From Hyphomicrobiales bacterium (lineage in GTDB: Bacteria > Pseudomonadota > Alphaproteobacteria > Rhizobiales > Beijerinckiaceae): DNA of 64,000 nucleotides. Each line of letters opens with the position of its first letter. The first letter of the stretch is position 1. A program made the position numbers and the translations under genes. This document shows positions 49,645-58,883 of this stretch, in pieces. The notes beneath the pieces are model-generated. The model was not told the DNA's origin. It ran no database searches and saw nothing but the letters and a program-made list of their open reading frames with translations. Where the stretch lies: contig CAKNFJ010000001.1 of NCBI GenBank assembly GCA_930633495.1, forward strand, positions 2,043,001 through 2,107,000, written 5' to 3'.

Positions 49645-52356
49645 TCAGACGCAGTGATAGGCGAACTGACCGTCCGCCACGCTGACCCGCGCCTCGGCCA
49701 GCGGCTTTTTCTCCAGTTGCAGGTTGAGGATCGCGCGCGAGAGCGCCGGCAACATCGAGTTGGTGATGATGTTGTCGATCATGCGTCCGCCGGAATCCGG
49801 ATCGTTGCATTGCCCGACGATGTGCTCGACCACTGCGTCGTCATAGATGAAGGCGGCCTTGTGGTTCTCGGCCAGCCGCTTGCCGATGCGCCCGAGCTGG
49901 AGCCGGACGATGCCGGCAAGCATGTCGGACGACAGCGGATAGTAGGGGATGGTCACGAGCCGCCCGATCAGCGCCGGCGGGAACACCTTGAGCAGCGCGG
50001 GCCGCAAGCTCACCGCCATCGCCTCGGGATCGGGCTTGGCCGCGCCGTTGGCGGACATGCTCATGATCTCGTCGGTGCCGACATTCGAGGTCAGGATGAT
50101 CAGCGTGTTCTTGAAGTCGATGCGCCGGCCGGTGCCGTCCTCCATCTGGCCCTTGTCGAAGACCTGGAAGAACAGCTCGTGCACGTCGGGATGCGCCTTC
50201 TCGACCTCGTCGAGCAGCACTACAGAATAGGGCTTGCGCCGGACCGCCTCCGTCAACCGCCCGCCCTCGCCATAGCCGACATAGCCGGGAGGCGCGCCCT
50301 TCAGCGTCGAGACGGTATGCGCCTCCTGGAACTCGCTCATATTGATGGTGATGACGTTCTGCTCGCCGCCATAGAGCGATTCCGCCAGCGCCAGCGCCGT
50401 CTCGGTCTTGCCGACGCCGGAGGGGCCGCAGAGCATGAACACGCCGATCGGCTTGTTGGGATTGTCGAGCTTGGCGCGGTTGGTCTCGATGCGCTTGGCG
50501 ATCATGCCGATGCCGTGCCCCTGCCCGACGACGCGCTTGTTCAGCGTCTCGGCCAGGTTCAACACCGTCTCGATCTCGTCCTTGACCATCCGGCCGACCG
50601 GGATGCCGGTCCAGTCCGAGACGACCGAGGCCACCGACTGCTCGTCGACATGGGCATAGATCATCCGGTTGGCCGGATCGATCTCGCCCAGCGTCGCGAA
50701 TTTGGCATTGAGCGCGGCCCGGGTCTCGGCCGGATCGGAAGCGACTTCGGGCTCGGCGGCGGGGGCCTCGCTCGCCTCCTGCGGCGGCGCCTCGGCCGTG
50801 GGAGCGGCGTCCGGTGCCTTCTCGCCGAGCTTGCCACGCAGCGCCTTGATCTCCTCGACGATGGCGAGCTCGCTGGCCCAGGCCTCTTCGAGCGCCGTCA
50901 GCTTCTCCTGCTTCGTCGCCATCTCGGCCTCGATCTCGCCGAGCCGCTTGGCGCTGTCGGTGCCGAGATCGGCATCCGCCGTCAGCGCCGCCTTCTCCTG
51001 CTCCAGCGAGGCGATCGCGACGCGCGCGTCCTCGATCGCGGCCGGCGTCGCGCTCTGGCTGATGGCGACGCGGGCGCAGGCCGTATCGAGCAGGCTCACC
51101 GCCTTGTCGGGGAGTTGGCGGGCCGGAATGTAGCGATGCGACAGCGAGACCGCCGCGACGATGGCGGCGTCGGAGATGCGGACCTTGTGGTGCTTCTCCA
51201 TCGGGCCGATCAGCCCCCGCAACATGGTGCAGCAGCGCGCCACGTCGGGCTCGTCGACCTGCACCGGCTGGAAGCGCCGGGTCAGCGCCGGGTCCTTCTC
51301 GAAATACTGGCGGTATTCCGACCATGTCGTCGCCGCGATGGTGCGCAGCGTGCCGCGCGCCAAAGCGGGCTTCAGCAGATTGGCGGCATCGCCCGTGCCG
51401 GCCTGCCCGCCGGCGCCGATCAGCGTATGCGCCTCGTCGATGAACAGGATCACCGGCGTCGGCGAGGACTGCACCTCGTCGATCACCGAGCGCAGCCGCT
51501 GCTCGAACTCGCCCTTCATCGAGGCGCCGGCCTGCATCAGGCCGATATCGAGCGCGCAGACGCGCACGCCCCGGAGCGGCGGCGGCACGTCCCCGGCCGC
51601 GACGCGCTGGGCGAAGCCCTCCGCGATCGCCGTCTTGCCGACGCCGGCCTCGCCGGTGAGGATCGGGTTGTTCTGGCGCCGCCGCATCAGGACGTCGATG
51701 ACCTGCCGGATCTCGTCGTCACGCCCGAGGATCGGGTCCATCGTGCCGGAACGCGCCTTGACCGTGAGATCCTGCGAGAAACGGTCGAGCGCTGTCGTGC
51801 CCTTCGGCCCTTCGGCCTGCTCCGCGCCCGGCGTGCCGGCGGCGCGCAGGCCCGAGCCGTCCATCGGCCGCAGATTCTCTTCCTGCGAGCGTTCCCAGAT
51901 CTTGCCGTAGCCGGCGGCAAGCTCGTCGACCGGGACCTTGGCGAATTCCTTGGACAGGCCGGACAACGCCCGGCGCAATTCGTTCGACTTCAGCGCCGCG
52001 ACCAGCAGATGGCCCGTCCTGATCTGCGTCTCGCCAAAGAACAGTGTGGCGTAGTGCCAGCCGCGGTCGAGGATATCGACGATGTGGTTGGCGATGCCGG
52101 GCATCTCGGTTTCGTTCCGGCGGAAGCCCTCGACCACGCTGCCCAGATCCATCAGCAGCCTGGCGCGGTCGAGCTTGTAATGGTCCGCCGTGAGGGTGAG
52201 GTCGTTGCTGCTGCCCTGCAGAGCCTGCAGCAGCCAGTGCGCCAGCTCGACATTGCGGTTGCCAGCGCCCTTGGCCTGCCTGAGAGCCTGTAGGAAGGTG
52301 TCGTAACCGACCCGGTTGAGCTTGCCCGTGACGGCTTCGAGGCTGATATCGGCCAT
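49645..52356 (-). CDS. tssH: Type VI secretion ATPase TssH/ClpV
   Basis: An AAA+ disaggregase of 903 residues that recycles the contracted TssB-TssC sheath. The ATG at 52356 follows AAGGGGACG; a longer open frame is a shadow of tssG. The N-domain (about 1-160) is followed by two ATPase domains: Walker A1 GEAGVGKTA (about 234) and Walker A2 GPSGVGKTE (about 640). A Pro/Ala/Glu-rich insertion lies in the middle-domain region at about residues 505-550 (APTAEAPPQEASEAPAA). The C-terminal D2-small domain is complete. It follows tssG by 14 bases, the last core gene of the operon. Confidence 0.96.
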   Translation of the reverse strand: MADISLEAVTGKLNRVGYDTFLQALRQAKGAGNRNVELAHWLLQALQGSSNDLTLTADHYKLDRARLLMDLGSVVEGFRRNETEMPGIANHIVDILDRGWHYATLFFGETQIRTGHLLVAALKSNELRRALSGLSKEFAKVPVDELAAGYGKIWERSQEENLRPMDGSGLRAAGTPGAEQAEGPKGTTALDRFSQDLTVKARSGTMDPILGRDDEIRQVIDVLMRRRQNNPILTGEAGVGKTAIAEGFAQRVAAGDVPPPLRGVRVCALDIGLMQAGASMKGEFEQRLRSVIDEVQSSPTPVILFIDEAHTLIGAGGQAGTGDAANLLKPALARGTLRTIAATTWSEYRQYFEKDPALTRRFQPVQVDEPDVARCCTMLRGLIGPMEKHHKVRISDAAIVAAVSLSHRYIPARQLPDKAVSLLDTACARVAISQSATPAAIEDARVAIASLEQEKAALTADADLGTDSAKRLGEIEAEMATKQEKLTALEEAWASELAIVEEIKALRGKLGEKAPDAAPTAEAPPQEASEAPAAEPEVASDPAETRAALNAKFATLGEIDPANRMIYAHVDEQSVASVVSDWTGIPVGRMVKDEIETVLNLAETLNKRVVGQGHGIGMIAKRIETNRAKLDNPNKPIGVFMLCGPSGVGKTETALALAESLYGGEQNVITINMSEFQEAHTVSTLKGAPPGYVGYGEGGRLTEAVRRKPYSVVLLDEVEKAHPDVHELFFQVFDKGQMEDGTGRRIDFKNTLIILTSNVGTDEIMSMSANGAAKPDPEAMAVSLRPALLKVFPPALIGRLVTIPYYPLSSDMLAGIVRLQLGRIGKRLAENHKAAFIYDDAVVEHIVGQCNDPDSGGRMIDNIITNSMLPALSRAILNLQLEKKPLAEARVSVADGQFAYHCV

Positions 52357-52370
52357 GGTCGTCCCCTTCA

Positions 52371-53447
52371 CTATCCGGTCTTGTGCCGGCCGGGCGCGCC
52401 GGCACGGCTTCGCTTGAGGCGCAGGCTTTCGGCGGGATGGAAGCGGGCGTCGCGGCGCAAGGCGCCTTCGGCGACGCCCCAGTTCGGCGCCATCCAGCTC
52501 GTCCAGCCGAGATGGCCGGACTGCCCGAGCCGCACCGGCTTCACCTCTCCCACCGGCAAGGCGAGCTCGACATCCCATTCGAATTGCTCGCCCAGATGGA
52601 AGAACACCGCGTCGGCCAGCGGCTCGCAGCGGTCGCCCTTCGGCAGGAAGCGCTCGAACTGCGCGAGATCGCGCGCAACGATCTTCACGCGGAACTTGTC
52701 CTCGACGCTGTAGACGCTCGCACCGAGCAAGGCGTCGCCGCCGAGCGTGCAATGGGCACCGCCGAGCCGCGTCCGGTCGGCAGGGTCGAAGACGAGCCGC
52801 ATGCCGACGAATTGCTCGATCTCGACATCGGCCTTGAACAGCCCGGCGAGAAAATGCCGGAGCCGCGAGGCCGATTTCGCCTGCGCCCCGAGCAGGCCCG
52901 CATGGGCGAGCTTCTCGGCATCCGGCACCGTGTCGCGGCCAAGATAGGGCTTCGAACCGGCCCCGATCATGCTGCCGATATAGGCGGCGAAGCGGTCGAG
53001 ATCGGGCCGGTCCTGCTGCGCGACAGGCCGCGAATCCGCCCAGGCCCGATAGAACAGCTGCAGGAAGCGGTGATTGAAGATGTCGAGGAACCGGGGGAAG
53101 GCGTCGTCATGGGCGATCTGCCAGCGATAGCTCTCCTCGGTCGTCGCCAGAGGCAGCGCGCCCTGCGGCCCGAGCAGGCCGAGAAACTTGACGAAGAGCC
53201 TGAGCCGGCCATGTCCGTCGCGGTCGGCCTGCGCGACGGAGGACGCCGGAAAATCGAGGAAGGCCTGCTCGCCCAAGGCGACGTATTCCTCGTGCCGGGC
53301 CGACACGTCGCCGATCCGGCCGCGTTCCGGAAAGCTGCGCTCCAACCGGCGCAGCACGGCGTAGAAGTCGAACCGCCACGGCTCGGCCTCGAGCTGCGCC
53401 TGATAGCTCGGCGCCTTCTCCAGCGGGGCGGTGGGCTCTTCCATCAC
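52371..53447 (-). CDS. tssG: Type VI secretion baseplate protein TssG
   Basis: A cytoplasmic baseplate wedge component of 358 residues. It matches the ImpH/VasB family: an N-terminal PWRFDFYAVLRRLERSFPE segment, then HRFLQLFYRAW, and RLGGAHCTLGGDALLG near the middle. It has the usual length. Its start overlaps the tssF stop by four bases (53444-53447), as is typical for this pair, which forms a TssF2-TssG complex in the baseplate. No missing part is seen. Confidence 0.94.
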   Translation of the reverse strand: MMEEPTAPLEKAPSYQAQLEAEPWRFDFYAVLRRLERSFPERGRIGDVSARHEEYVALGEQAFLDFPASSVAQADRDGHGRLRLFVKFLGLLGPQGALPLATTEESYRWQIAHDDAFPRFLDIFNHRFLQLFYRAWADSRPVAQQDRPDLDRFAAYIGSMIGAGSKPYLGRDTVPDAEKLAHAGLLGAQAKSASRLRHFLAGLFKADVEIEQFVGMRLVFDPADRTRLGGAHCTLGGDALLGASVYSVEDKFRVKIVARDLAQFERFLPKGDRCEPLADAVFFHLGEQFEWDVELALPVGEVKPVRLGQSGHLGWTSWMAPNWGVAEGALRRDARFHPAESLRLKRSRAGAPGRHKTG

Positions 53448-55405
53448 AGGATCCGCCTCGAACCGGCGCGCGGCGGAAAGCGCATCACCTCCCCGCGCTC
53501 GACGGTGCGGATCACCGTCTGGGTGAAATGGTTCATCGCGGCATATTCGGCGAAGAAGCGATCGAGCACCGCACCGAGCAGAAAGACGCCGGACCCCTCG
53601 AAGGCCTTCTCGTCGAACAGCACGGTGATCTCGAGCCCGCGTGCCGCACCCGTCCCGGCCCGCTGCGGAAAGCGACGGACGACCGGGCGACTGTCGACGC
53701 TCTTGATGCCACGAATGCGGCGCTCCGTGGCGCTGTCGGCGAGATCGGCGAAGAGCGAGAGAAGCTCCCGCAGCGCCTCGCCATTCTCGCCCGCGCCGCG
53801 CTGGACGAGGCCGAGCTGGTTCAGGCTGAGCAGATTGATCAACCGCCAGGTGACGACGCCGGTGCTCGCCGTGCCGGCGCGCAGCCTGAGCTGCGAGACG
53901 ATCGGCTCACGCGGCGGGGTCGGCCCCGACAGGCAGGCGATATCGAGCGAAACATTGTCGATCAGGCGAAAATCGGCGCCGCCGACCCCGGTCGGCAGAT
54001 GCTCGGTGAGATGCCGGTTCGAGCACAGCGCCCGCACGCTGAGCTCCGCCACCGACGTCGCATCCGCGATGCCGGCGGGCTCGACCAGCGAGACGAACAT
54101 CTCGGTGCCGGTATAGTCCGAAGCGCGGCCTTGTCGCCGCTCGGCGGCCGAGCGCCGGCGCGGCAAGCGTCGCTGCGTGTAGTGCAGCCCATGCACCGGC
54201 GAGGCCCCCTCGGGCGAGGAATAGAGCGGGTGGACCGGCTGCTTCTCGCGCCCACCGACATAATGCGCATGGACCGACAGGATGCTGTGCGGCTCGTAGT
54301 CGAGCGGCCGGCTCCTGTCCGGCACGACGTGGAATTCGTGCTGGTTGGTCTTCACCGGGATGCGGTCGGCCGTCTTCTCGAAGAGATTGATCGCGGGCGC
54401 GGCATACAGCGCGAACATCTCCTTGCGCACCGCGCCGGGCAGCCGGGCATTGACCTCGTCGAAGACGAAAATCACATCGACGGTCTTGGCCTTGAGCTTC
54501 GGCATCGCCGCCGCGAGCCCGCCCAGCCGGAAGCCCAGGAACTTGCGCGAAAACCAGAACAGCTCGCGCAGCAGATCGAAACCGCGGAAGACGCGGGTAT
54601 CGCCGGGCAACAGGGCCTCGTCCTCGCGGAAGCCAAGCTGCTCCAGGAAGCAGCCTTCGGCCGGCGTCACGACCGGATCGCCGAACTCGTCGAGATGGCG
54701 AAAGTGGATGCCGATGCAGTTGGAGAAGAGCTGCTCGTAAAGCGCGACCGCATCGGCCTCGGCGCCGAGGAGGTGGATATCCAGCGCGCGCGTGCGGCAG
54801 CCGGCGAACCAGCTCGCCGGGTTCTTGAGCGCCTGCGCGGCGGATGGCTCCTGCTCGGGATCGGCCATCACGCGATGGGTGAGCGACAGGCGCAAGCCCG
54901 CGAGCGCCCGCGCGCCGACCTGAAGGCCGAGCGCCTGCAGCGGGCCCGGCGCCGGAATGTATTCGGCCGCCGCGATCTCGAAAGGCCAGAGCGTGACGTC
55001 GCTCCCCAATCGGTAGCGACAAGCGACCCGCCGCTCGCGCTCCATATAGGTCGCGTCGATGTAGGAGCCGCGCGCGATGCGCACGCCCTCGCGCAAGGCC
55101 GGATCGGAATAGGGCGGCGTCAGGCCGGCGAGCAGCGCAGAAGGGGTCGGGGCCAGGTAGTTCGGCAGCAGCTGTTCGAGCAGGTTGTTGGTGAATTCGG
55201 GGAATTCGTGCTTGAGCTTGAGCTGGACCCGCGCGGCGAGGAAGGCCGCGCCTTCCAGAAGCCCGCCGACCATCGGATCCATGCGTTCGCCGGCCAGCCC
55301 GCCCAATCGTTCGGCGATGCCGGGATATTCCTCGGCGAACTCCTTGCTGTGCTCCATGAAGAGCCGGAGTTCCTGATTGTAGAGATCGAGAAACTCCTGA
55401 TTCAT
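53444..55405 (-). CDS. tssF: Type VI secretion baseplate protein TssF
   Basis: A baseplate component of 653 residues (ImpG/VasA family). The ATG at 55405 overlaps the tssE stop by one base; an upstream open frame is unsupported. The start (FLDLYNQELRLFMEHSKEFA) and the following ERLGGLAGERMDPMV are family landmarks. Internal blocks include LLGAEADAVALYEQLF and PVHGLHYTQRRLPRRR. Length and spacing are normal. It binds TssG and, with TssE and TssK, forms the wedge that attaches to VgrG. Confidence 0.95.
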   Translation of the reverse strand: MNQEFLDLYNQELRLFMEHSKEFAEEYPGIAERLGGLAGERMDPMVGGLLEGAAFLAARVQLKLKHEFPEFTNNLLEQLLPNYLAPTPSALLAGLTPPYSDPALREGVRIARGSYIDATYMERERRVACRYRLGSDVTLWPFEIAAAEYIPAPGPLQALGLQVGARALAGLRLSLTHRVMADPEQEPSAAQALKNPASWFAGCRTRALDIHLLGAEADAVALYEQLFSNCIGIHFRHLDEFGDPVVTPAEGCFLEQLGFREDEALLPGDTRVFRGFDLLRELFWFSRKFLGFRLGGLAAAMPKLKAKTVDVIFVFDEVNARLPGAVRKEMFALYAAPAINLFEKTADRIPVKTNQHEFHVVPDRSRPLDYEPHSILSVHAHYVGGREKQPVHPLYSSPEGASPVHGLHYTQRRLPRRRSAAERRQGRASDYTGTEMFVSLVEPAGIADATSVAELSVRALCSNRHLTEHLPTGVGGADFRLIDNVSLDIACLSGPTPPREPIVSQLRLRAGTASTGVVTWRLINLLSLNQLGLVQRGAGENGEALRELLSLFADLADSATERRIRGIKSVDSRPVVRRFPQRAGTGAARGLEITVLFDEKAFEGSGVFLLGAVLDRFFAEYAAMNHFTQTVIRTVERGEVMRFPPRAGSRRIL

Positions 55406-55953
55406 CAGCGCCCCTTGATCGCGATCTTGCCGGTGTCGAGTTCGAGATCGGCGACGAACTGGACGGGAATATTGAGCGGTTCGCAATTCAGATCGGCGCG
55501 AACGAGGAAGCGGATCTTCAGCTCGGCCGGGTCGAGCGTCTCGTCGCGCTCGACCGCGACCGACTTGCGGATCAGCCGCGGCTCGTAGCCGAGCAGCACA
55601 TCGGCCAGATCCTCCTTGATGGTATCGACCCGGTGCTCGTCGATCGACAGCCGCGTCAGGTCCGGAAATCCGTGATTGAGGACGGAACGACGGACATGCT
55701 CAAGCCCTGTCAGGTCGAGGGCCGATTCCAGGTTGACCGTGTTGACCAGCGCCTCCAGATCGATGGCGATCTCGCGCCGAAGCTTCTGCTCGGTGATCGC
55801 GGCTCGCGGCGCGGCACGGCGCGGCGCGATGACACGCTCGCCGCCCTCGTCCCGCAGGTCGAGCGCGGTCTTCGCATCCTTCTCCAGATGCGCCTCCCGA
55901 AATGCGAACATCAATGGCGGCCGCAGCCGCTTCTTCGAGATGGGGTCGACCAT
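55405..55953 (-). CDS. tssE: Type VI secretion baseplate protein TssE (gp25-like)
   Basis: A baseplate protein of 182 residues, homologous to T4 gp25. The gp25/GPW domain is in the C-terminal two thirds: REIAIDLEALVNTVNLESA, then SVLNHGFPDLTRLS and a terminal beta-rich IRFLVRADLNCEPLNIPVQF. The lower-spaced N-terminal part is basic. It lies 93 bases after hcp and overlaps tssF by one base. Its role is to start sheath polymerisation. Confidence 0.94.
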   Translation of the reverse strand: MVDPISKKRLRPPLMFAFREAHLEKDAKTALDLRDEGGERVIAPRRAAPRAAITEQKLRREIAIDLEALVNTVNLESALDLTGLEHVRRSVLNHGFPDLTRLSIDEHRVDTIKEDLADVLLGYEPRLIRKSVAVERDETLDPAELKIRFLVRADLNCEPLNIPVQFVADLELDTGKIAIKGR

Positions 55954-56046
55954 GTCAGCTCGCTCACCGCGTTGTCCCCGGCTTCAGGCACCGCCAGCCG
56001 GGCAGTGCGCCGACTCCGGAAGCGTCCGGAACCGGCGCACGCCGCC

Positions 56047-56529
56047 TCACGCCTTGTTGCTCTTGATGTCCCAGGTCATGGTGACCGGCGCCTCGAGCGA
56101 CCCATCGGCCTTCTGCGGCTTGTACTCGTATTTGATCTTGGCGTAGTTCAGCGAGAACTGGTCCGTCGGCATGCTGCGGCTGCCTTCGGAGCCACCGGAC
56201 TGGTAGCTCGACACCAGCAGATCCTCCAATGTCACGATGTAGTAGTCCTGCTGGTCGCCGCCCTGCTTGCGGACATAGAGAACGGCCTTCTTGATGTGCT
56301 TGCCGTTGGCGCAGAACAGGGAGAGCGTCGGCGAGGCCTTTCCGACGGCCGAGGTGAAATGAATGTCCTGGAAGCTCGCCTTGCCGGCGCCGCCGCCCGC
56401 GCCCGCCGAATGGCTGCCGGCGTTGGTGACGCCCCAGGAGAAGGATTCGATCTCGATCGTATCCTTGTGCTTGGAGTCCTTGCTCTCGCCCTTGATGCCA
56501 TCGATCTCGAGCAGATAGTCGCTAGCCAT
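56047..56529 (-). CDS. hcp: Type VI secretion tube protein Hcp (TssD)
   Basis: The hexameric ring protein that forms the inner tube and is secreted; 160 residues. The ATG at 56529 has GGAGG upstream. The start MASDYLLEIDGIKGESKDS and the following IEIESFSWGVTN are typical. A glycine/alanine-rich loop lies at about 45-53 (SAGAGGGAG). The C-terminal strand set ends in VTMTWDIKSN. It is set off from tssC by 139 bases containing a hairpin and from tssE by 93 bases. This is common for hcp, which must be made in large excess. Confidence 0.97.
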   Translation of the reverse strand: MASDYLLEIDGIKGESKDSKHKDTIEIESFSWGVTNAGSHSAGAGGGAGKASFQDIHFTSAVGKASPTLSLFCANGKHIKKAVLYVRKQGGDQQDYYIVTLEDLLVSSYQSGGSEGSRSMPTDQFSLNYAKIKYEYKPQKADGSLEAPVTMTWDIKSNKA

Positions 56530-56559
56530 TTTGACCTCCATGATAGGGATTGTCGGGAT

Positions 56560-56575
56560 GCCCGCTCTCACGGGC
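56560..56575 (-). other. Hairpin in the tssC-hcp gap
   Basis: GCCCG (56560-56564) and CGGGC (56571-56575) form a short stem 30 bases before the hcp start. It lies in the longest gap of the operon core (56530-56668). It could be an RNA-processing or stabilising element that raises hcp expression. The stem is short, so this is tentative. Confidence 0.3.
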
Positions 56576-56668
56576 GGATAGAGGACGCACCTCTCCTGTC
56601 GCGCGGCCTCGAACGGCCAGCACGCTGAAGACCCTCGTTGTCTCCGTCACCTGCGGGTCAGATGACGG

Positions 56669-58174
56669 TCACTGCTTGGGAGCTGGCAGACGCGACACCA
56701 GGCTCAGGCCGATATCCATGCCCTCGAGCTGGAAGTGCGGCCGCAGATAGAACTTGGCCGAATAGTAGCCAGGGTTCTCCTCGTCCTCGAAGACGTCGAT
56801 GCGCGCATCGGAAAGCGGGCGCCGCGCCTTCGTCTCCTCGCTGGAATTGATCGGATCGCCGTCGACATAGTCGGTGATCCATTCCTGCAGCCAGCGTCGC
56901 AGCGGCTCCTTTTCCTTGTAGGAGCCGATCTTGTCGCGAACCATGCACTTCAGGTAATGCGCGAAGCGCGAGACCGCGAACATGTAGGGCAGCCGGGCCG
57001 AGAGGTTGTCGGAGGCCGTCGCCGCCACGCCGTCGGGCCCCGAGAAGGCCTTGGGCTTGTAGAGCGACTGCGCGCCGATGAAGGCCGCCTTGTCGGTGTT
57101 CTTGCGATGGATCAGAGGGATCAGGCCGGATTTCGCCAGCTCGGCCTCGCGCCGGTCGCTGATCGCGATCTCGGTCGGGCATTTCAGGTCGACGCCGCCA
57201 TCATCCGTGGGGAAGGTGTGCGTCGGCAGGTTCAGCACCTCGCCGCCCGACTGGACGCCGCGGATGCGTGTGCACCAGCCATATTCCTTGAAGGCGCGGT
57301 TGATGTTCACCGCCATGGCGTAGGCCGCGTTCATCCAGGCGTATTTCTCGCCCTGATGGCCGTCGGTGTCCTCCTCGAAGGCGAATTCCTCGACCGGCTC
57401 AGACTTGGCGCCATAGGGCACCCGCGAGAGCACGCGCGGCAGGCACAAGCCGACATAGCGGGAGTCGGCCGCATCGCGCAGCCCCTTCCAGGCCGCGTAG
57501 TCCGGCGTGTCGAAGACCTTGCCGAGATCGCGCGGATTCGACAGCTCGGTCCAGGCATCCATGCCCATCAGCGTCGGATCGGCGCCGGCGAAGAAGGGCG
57601 CATGCGCGGCCGCCGCGACCTTCGACAGATCGCGCAGGAGCTGCACGTCGGTCGGAACGTGGCTGAAATGATAGTCGCCGACCAGGCAGCCGAAGGGCTG
57701 GCCGCCGAGCTGGCCGAATTCCTGCTCGTAGATCTGCTTGAACAGCGGGCTCTGGTCCCAGCGCGCGCCAGGGAACGTCTTCAGATTGCGGTAGAGCTCG
57801 TTCTTGGAGACGTTCATCACCTTGATCTTCAACTGCGAGTCGGTCTCGGAGTTGAAGACGAGGTAATGCAGGCCGCGCCAGGCGCTCTCGATCTTCTGGT
57901 ATTCAGGCGCGTGCAGCACCTCGTTCATCTGCTCGGTCAGCTTGGCGTCGAGGCGCGCGATCATCTCCTCGATCGTGTCGATAACGTCGCCCTTGATCAG
58001 GGTCTGGTCCGCCAGAGCCTGGTTGACCAGGGTGGCGACCGCGTTCTCGACCTCCGTCGCCGCCCGCTCCGTCTTGGGTTTGAAACTCTGCTTCAGGATC
58101 GCCGAGAAATCGTCGACCTCGCGGGTCTCTACAGCCGCGCCGCCGGGCTGTTGGGTCTGTGATTCCGCTGCCAT
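56669..58174 (-). CDS. tssC: Type VI secretion sheath large subunit TssC/VipB
   Basis: The larger contractile-sheath protein, 501 residues. The N-terminal domain (about 35-150) includes YQKIESAWRGLHYLVFNSET. Family blocks QPFGCLVGDYHFSH, MGMDAWTELSNPRDL and AAYAMAVNINRAFKEYGW follow, and the end reads FYLRPHFQLEGMDIGLSLVS. It pairs with TssB to form the cogwheel sheath that ClpV disassembles. It follows tssB by 58 bases. Length and all blocks are normal. Confidence 0.97.
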   Translation of the reverse strand: MAAESQTQQPGGAAVETREVDDFSAILKQSFKPKTERAATEVENAVATLVNQALADQTLIKGDVIDTIEEMIARLDAKLTEQMNEVLHAPEYQKIESAWRGLHYLVFNSETDSQLKIKVMNVSKNELYRNLKTFPGARWDQSPLFKQIYEQEFGQLGGQPFGCLVGDYHFSHVPTDVQLLRDLSKVAAAAHAPFFAGADPTLMGMDAWTELSNPRDLGKVFDTPDYAAWKGLRDAADSRYVGLCLPRVLSRVPYGAKSEPVEEFAFEEDTDGHQGEKYAWMNAAYAMAVNINRAFKEYGWCTRIRGVQSGGEVLNLPTHTFPTDDGGVDLKCPTEIAISDRREAELAKSGLIPLIHRKNTDKAAFIGAQSLYKPKAFSGPDGVAATASDNLSARLPYMFAVSRFAHYLKCMVRDKIGSYKEKEPLRRWLQEWITDYVDGDPINSSEETKARRPLSDARIDVFEDEENPGYYSAKFYLRPHFQLEGMDIGLSLVSRLPAPKQ

Positions 58175-58232
58175 TGCCGCCTCGCTCGCTTAACCGCCCC
58201 GGGACCCGCCGCAGCGAACCCGCGCCCTGCCG

Positions 58233-58763
58233 TCAGTTCTGCGTCTTGTTGTCCGTCGTCTCGCTCTTGCCGAGCCGGTCCTTCAGCGTCGCCATCAGCT
58301 GCGGATCAGCGAGCAGGGCCTTGATCTGGTCGCTGGCGGCCATCTTGCCGTCCATGTAGCGCAGCAGATTGGCCAGTTGCTCCCGCGCTTCCAGCAGCTT
58401 CGCCGTCGCCGGAATCTGGCGGGCGACGGTCGCCGGGCTGAAATCCTCGAACTTCGAGAACTTCAGCGACACCGAGAGCTTTTCATTGCTGTCGTCGCCG
58501 AGTTTGTTCGCCACGTTGAAGCTGACCGCGGGTTCGATCGCGGCCAGCCGCTGATCGAAATTATCCATGTCGACATCGAGGAACTTGCGCTGGGAGATGT
58601 CGGGCTTCTCCACCGCCGAGGCGTTGCCGGACAGATCGGCGAGAACGCCCATCACGAAGGGCAGCTCGATCTTCTGCTCGGCGTTGTAGGGATCCTCGTA
58701 GGTGATGTGCACCCGAGGCGGCCTATTGCGGCGAATGAACTTCTGTCCTGAATCCCCGGCCAT
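58233..58763 (-). CDS. tssB: Type VI secretion sheath small subunit TssB/VipA
   Basis: The smaller sheath protein, 176 residues. The ATG at 58763 is behind GAGGGG; an upstream in-frame ATG at 58826 would add 21 unlike residues. The family start QKFIRRNRPPRVHITYE, the core ELPFVMGVLADLSGN and LDVDMDNFDQRLAAI, and a C-terminal helix are visible. It interlocks with TssC. It follows tssA by 120 bases, so a separate promoter there is possible. Confidence 0.96.
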   Translation of the reverse strand: MAGDSGQKFIRRNRPPRVHITYEDPYNAEQKIELPFVMGVLADLSGNASAVEKPDISQRKFLDVDMDNFDQRLAAIEPAVSFNVANKLGDDSNEKLSVSLKFSKFEDFSPATVARQIPATAKLLEAREQLANLLRYMDGKMAASDQIKALLADPQLMATLKDRLGKSETTDNKTQN

Positions 58764-58883
58764 GTGACGTGCCCCTCTGCATTCGTGCCACTTGACGTAG
58801 CGTGGCAACCAACCGGCTTCATCCACTACTGTTATGGTCTCGCCATCGCAGCGAAAGGTTCAATCGGACAGCGAGAATTTTCT

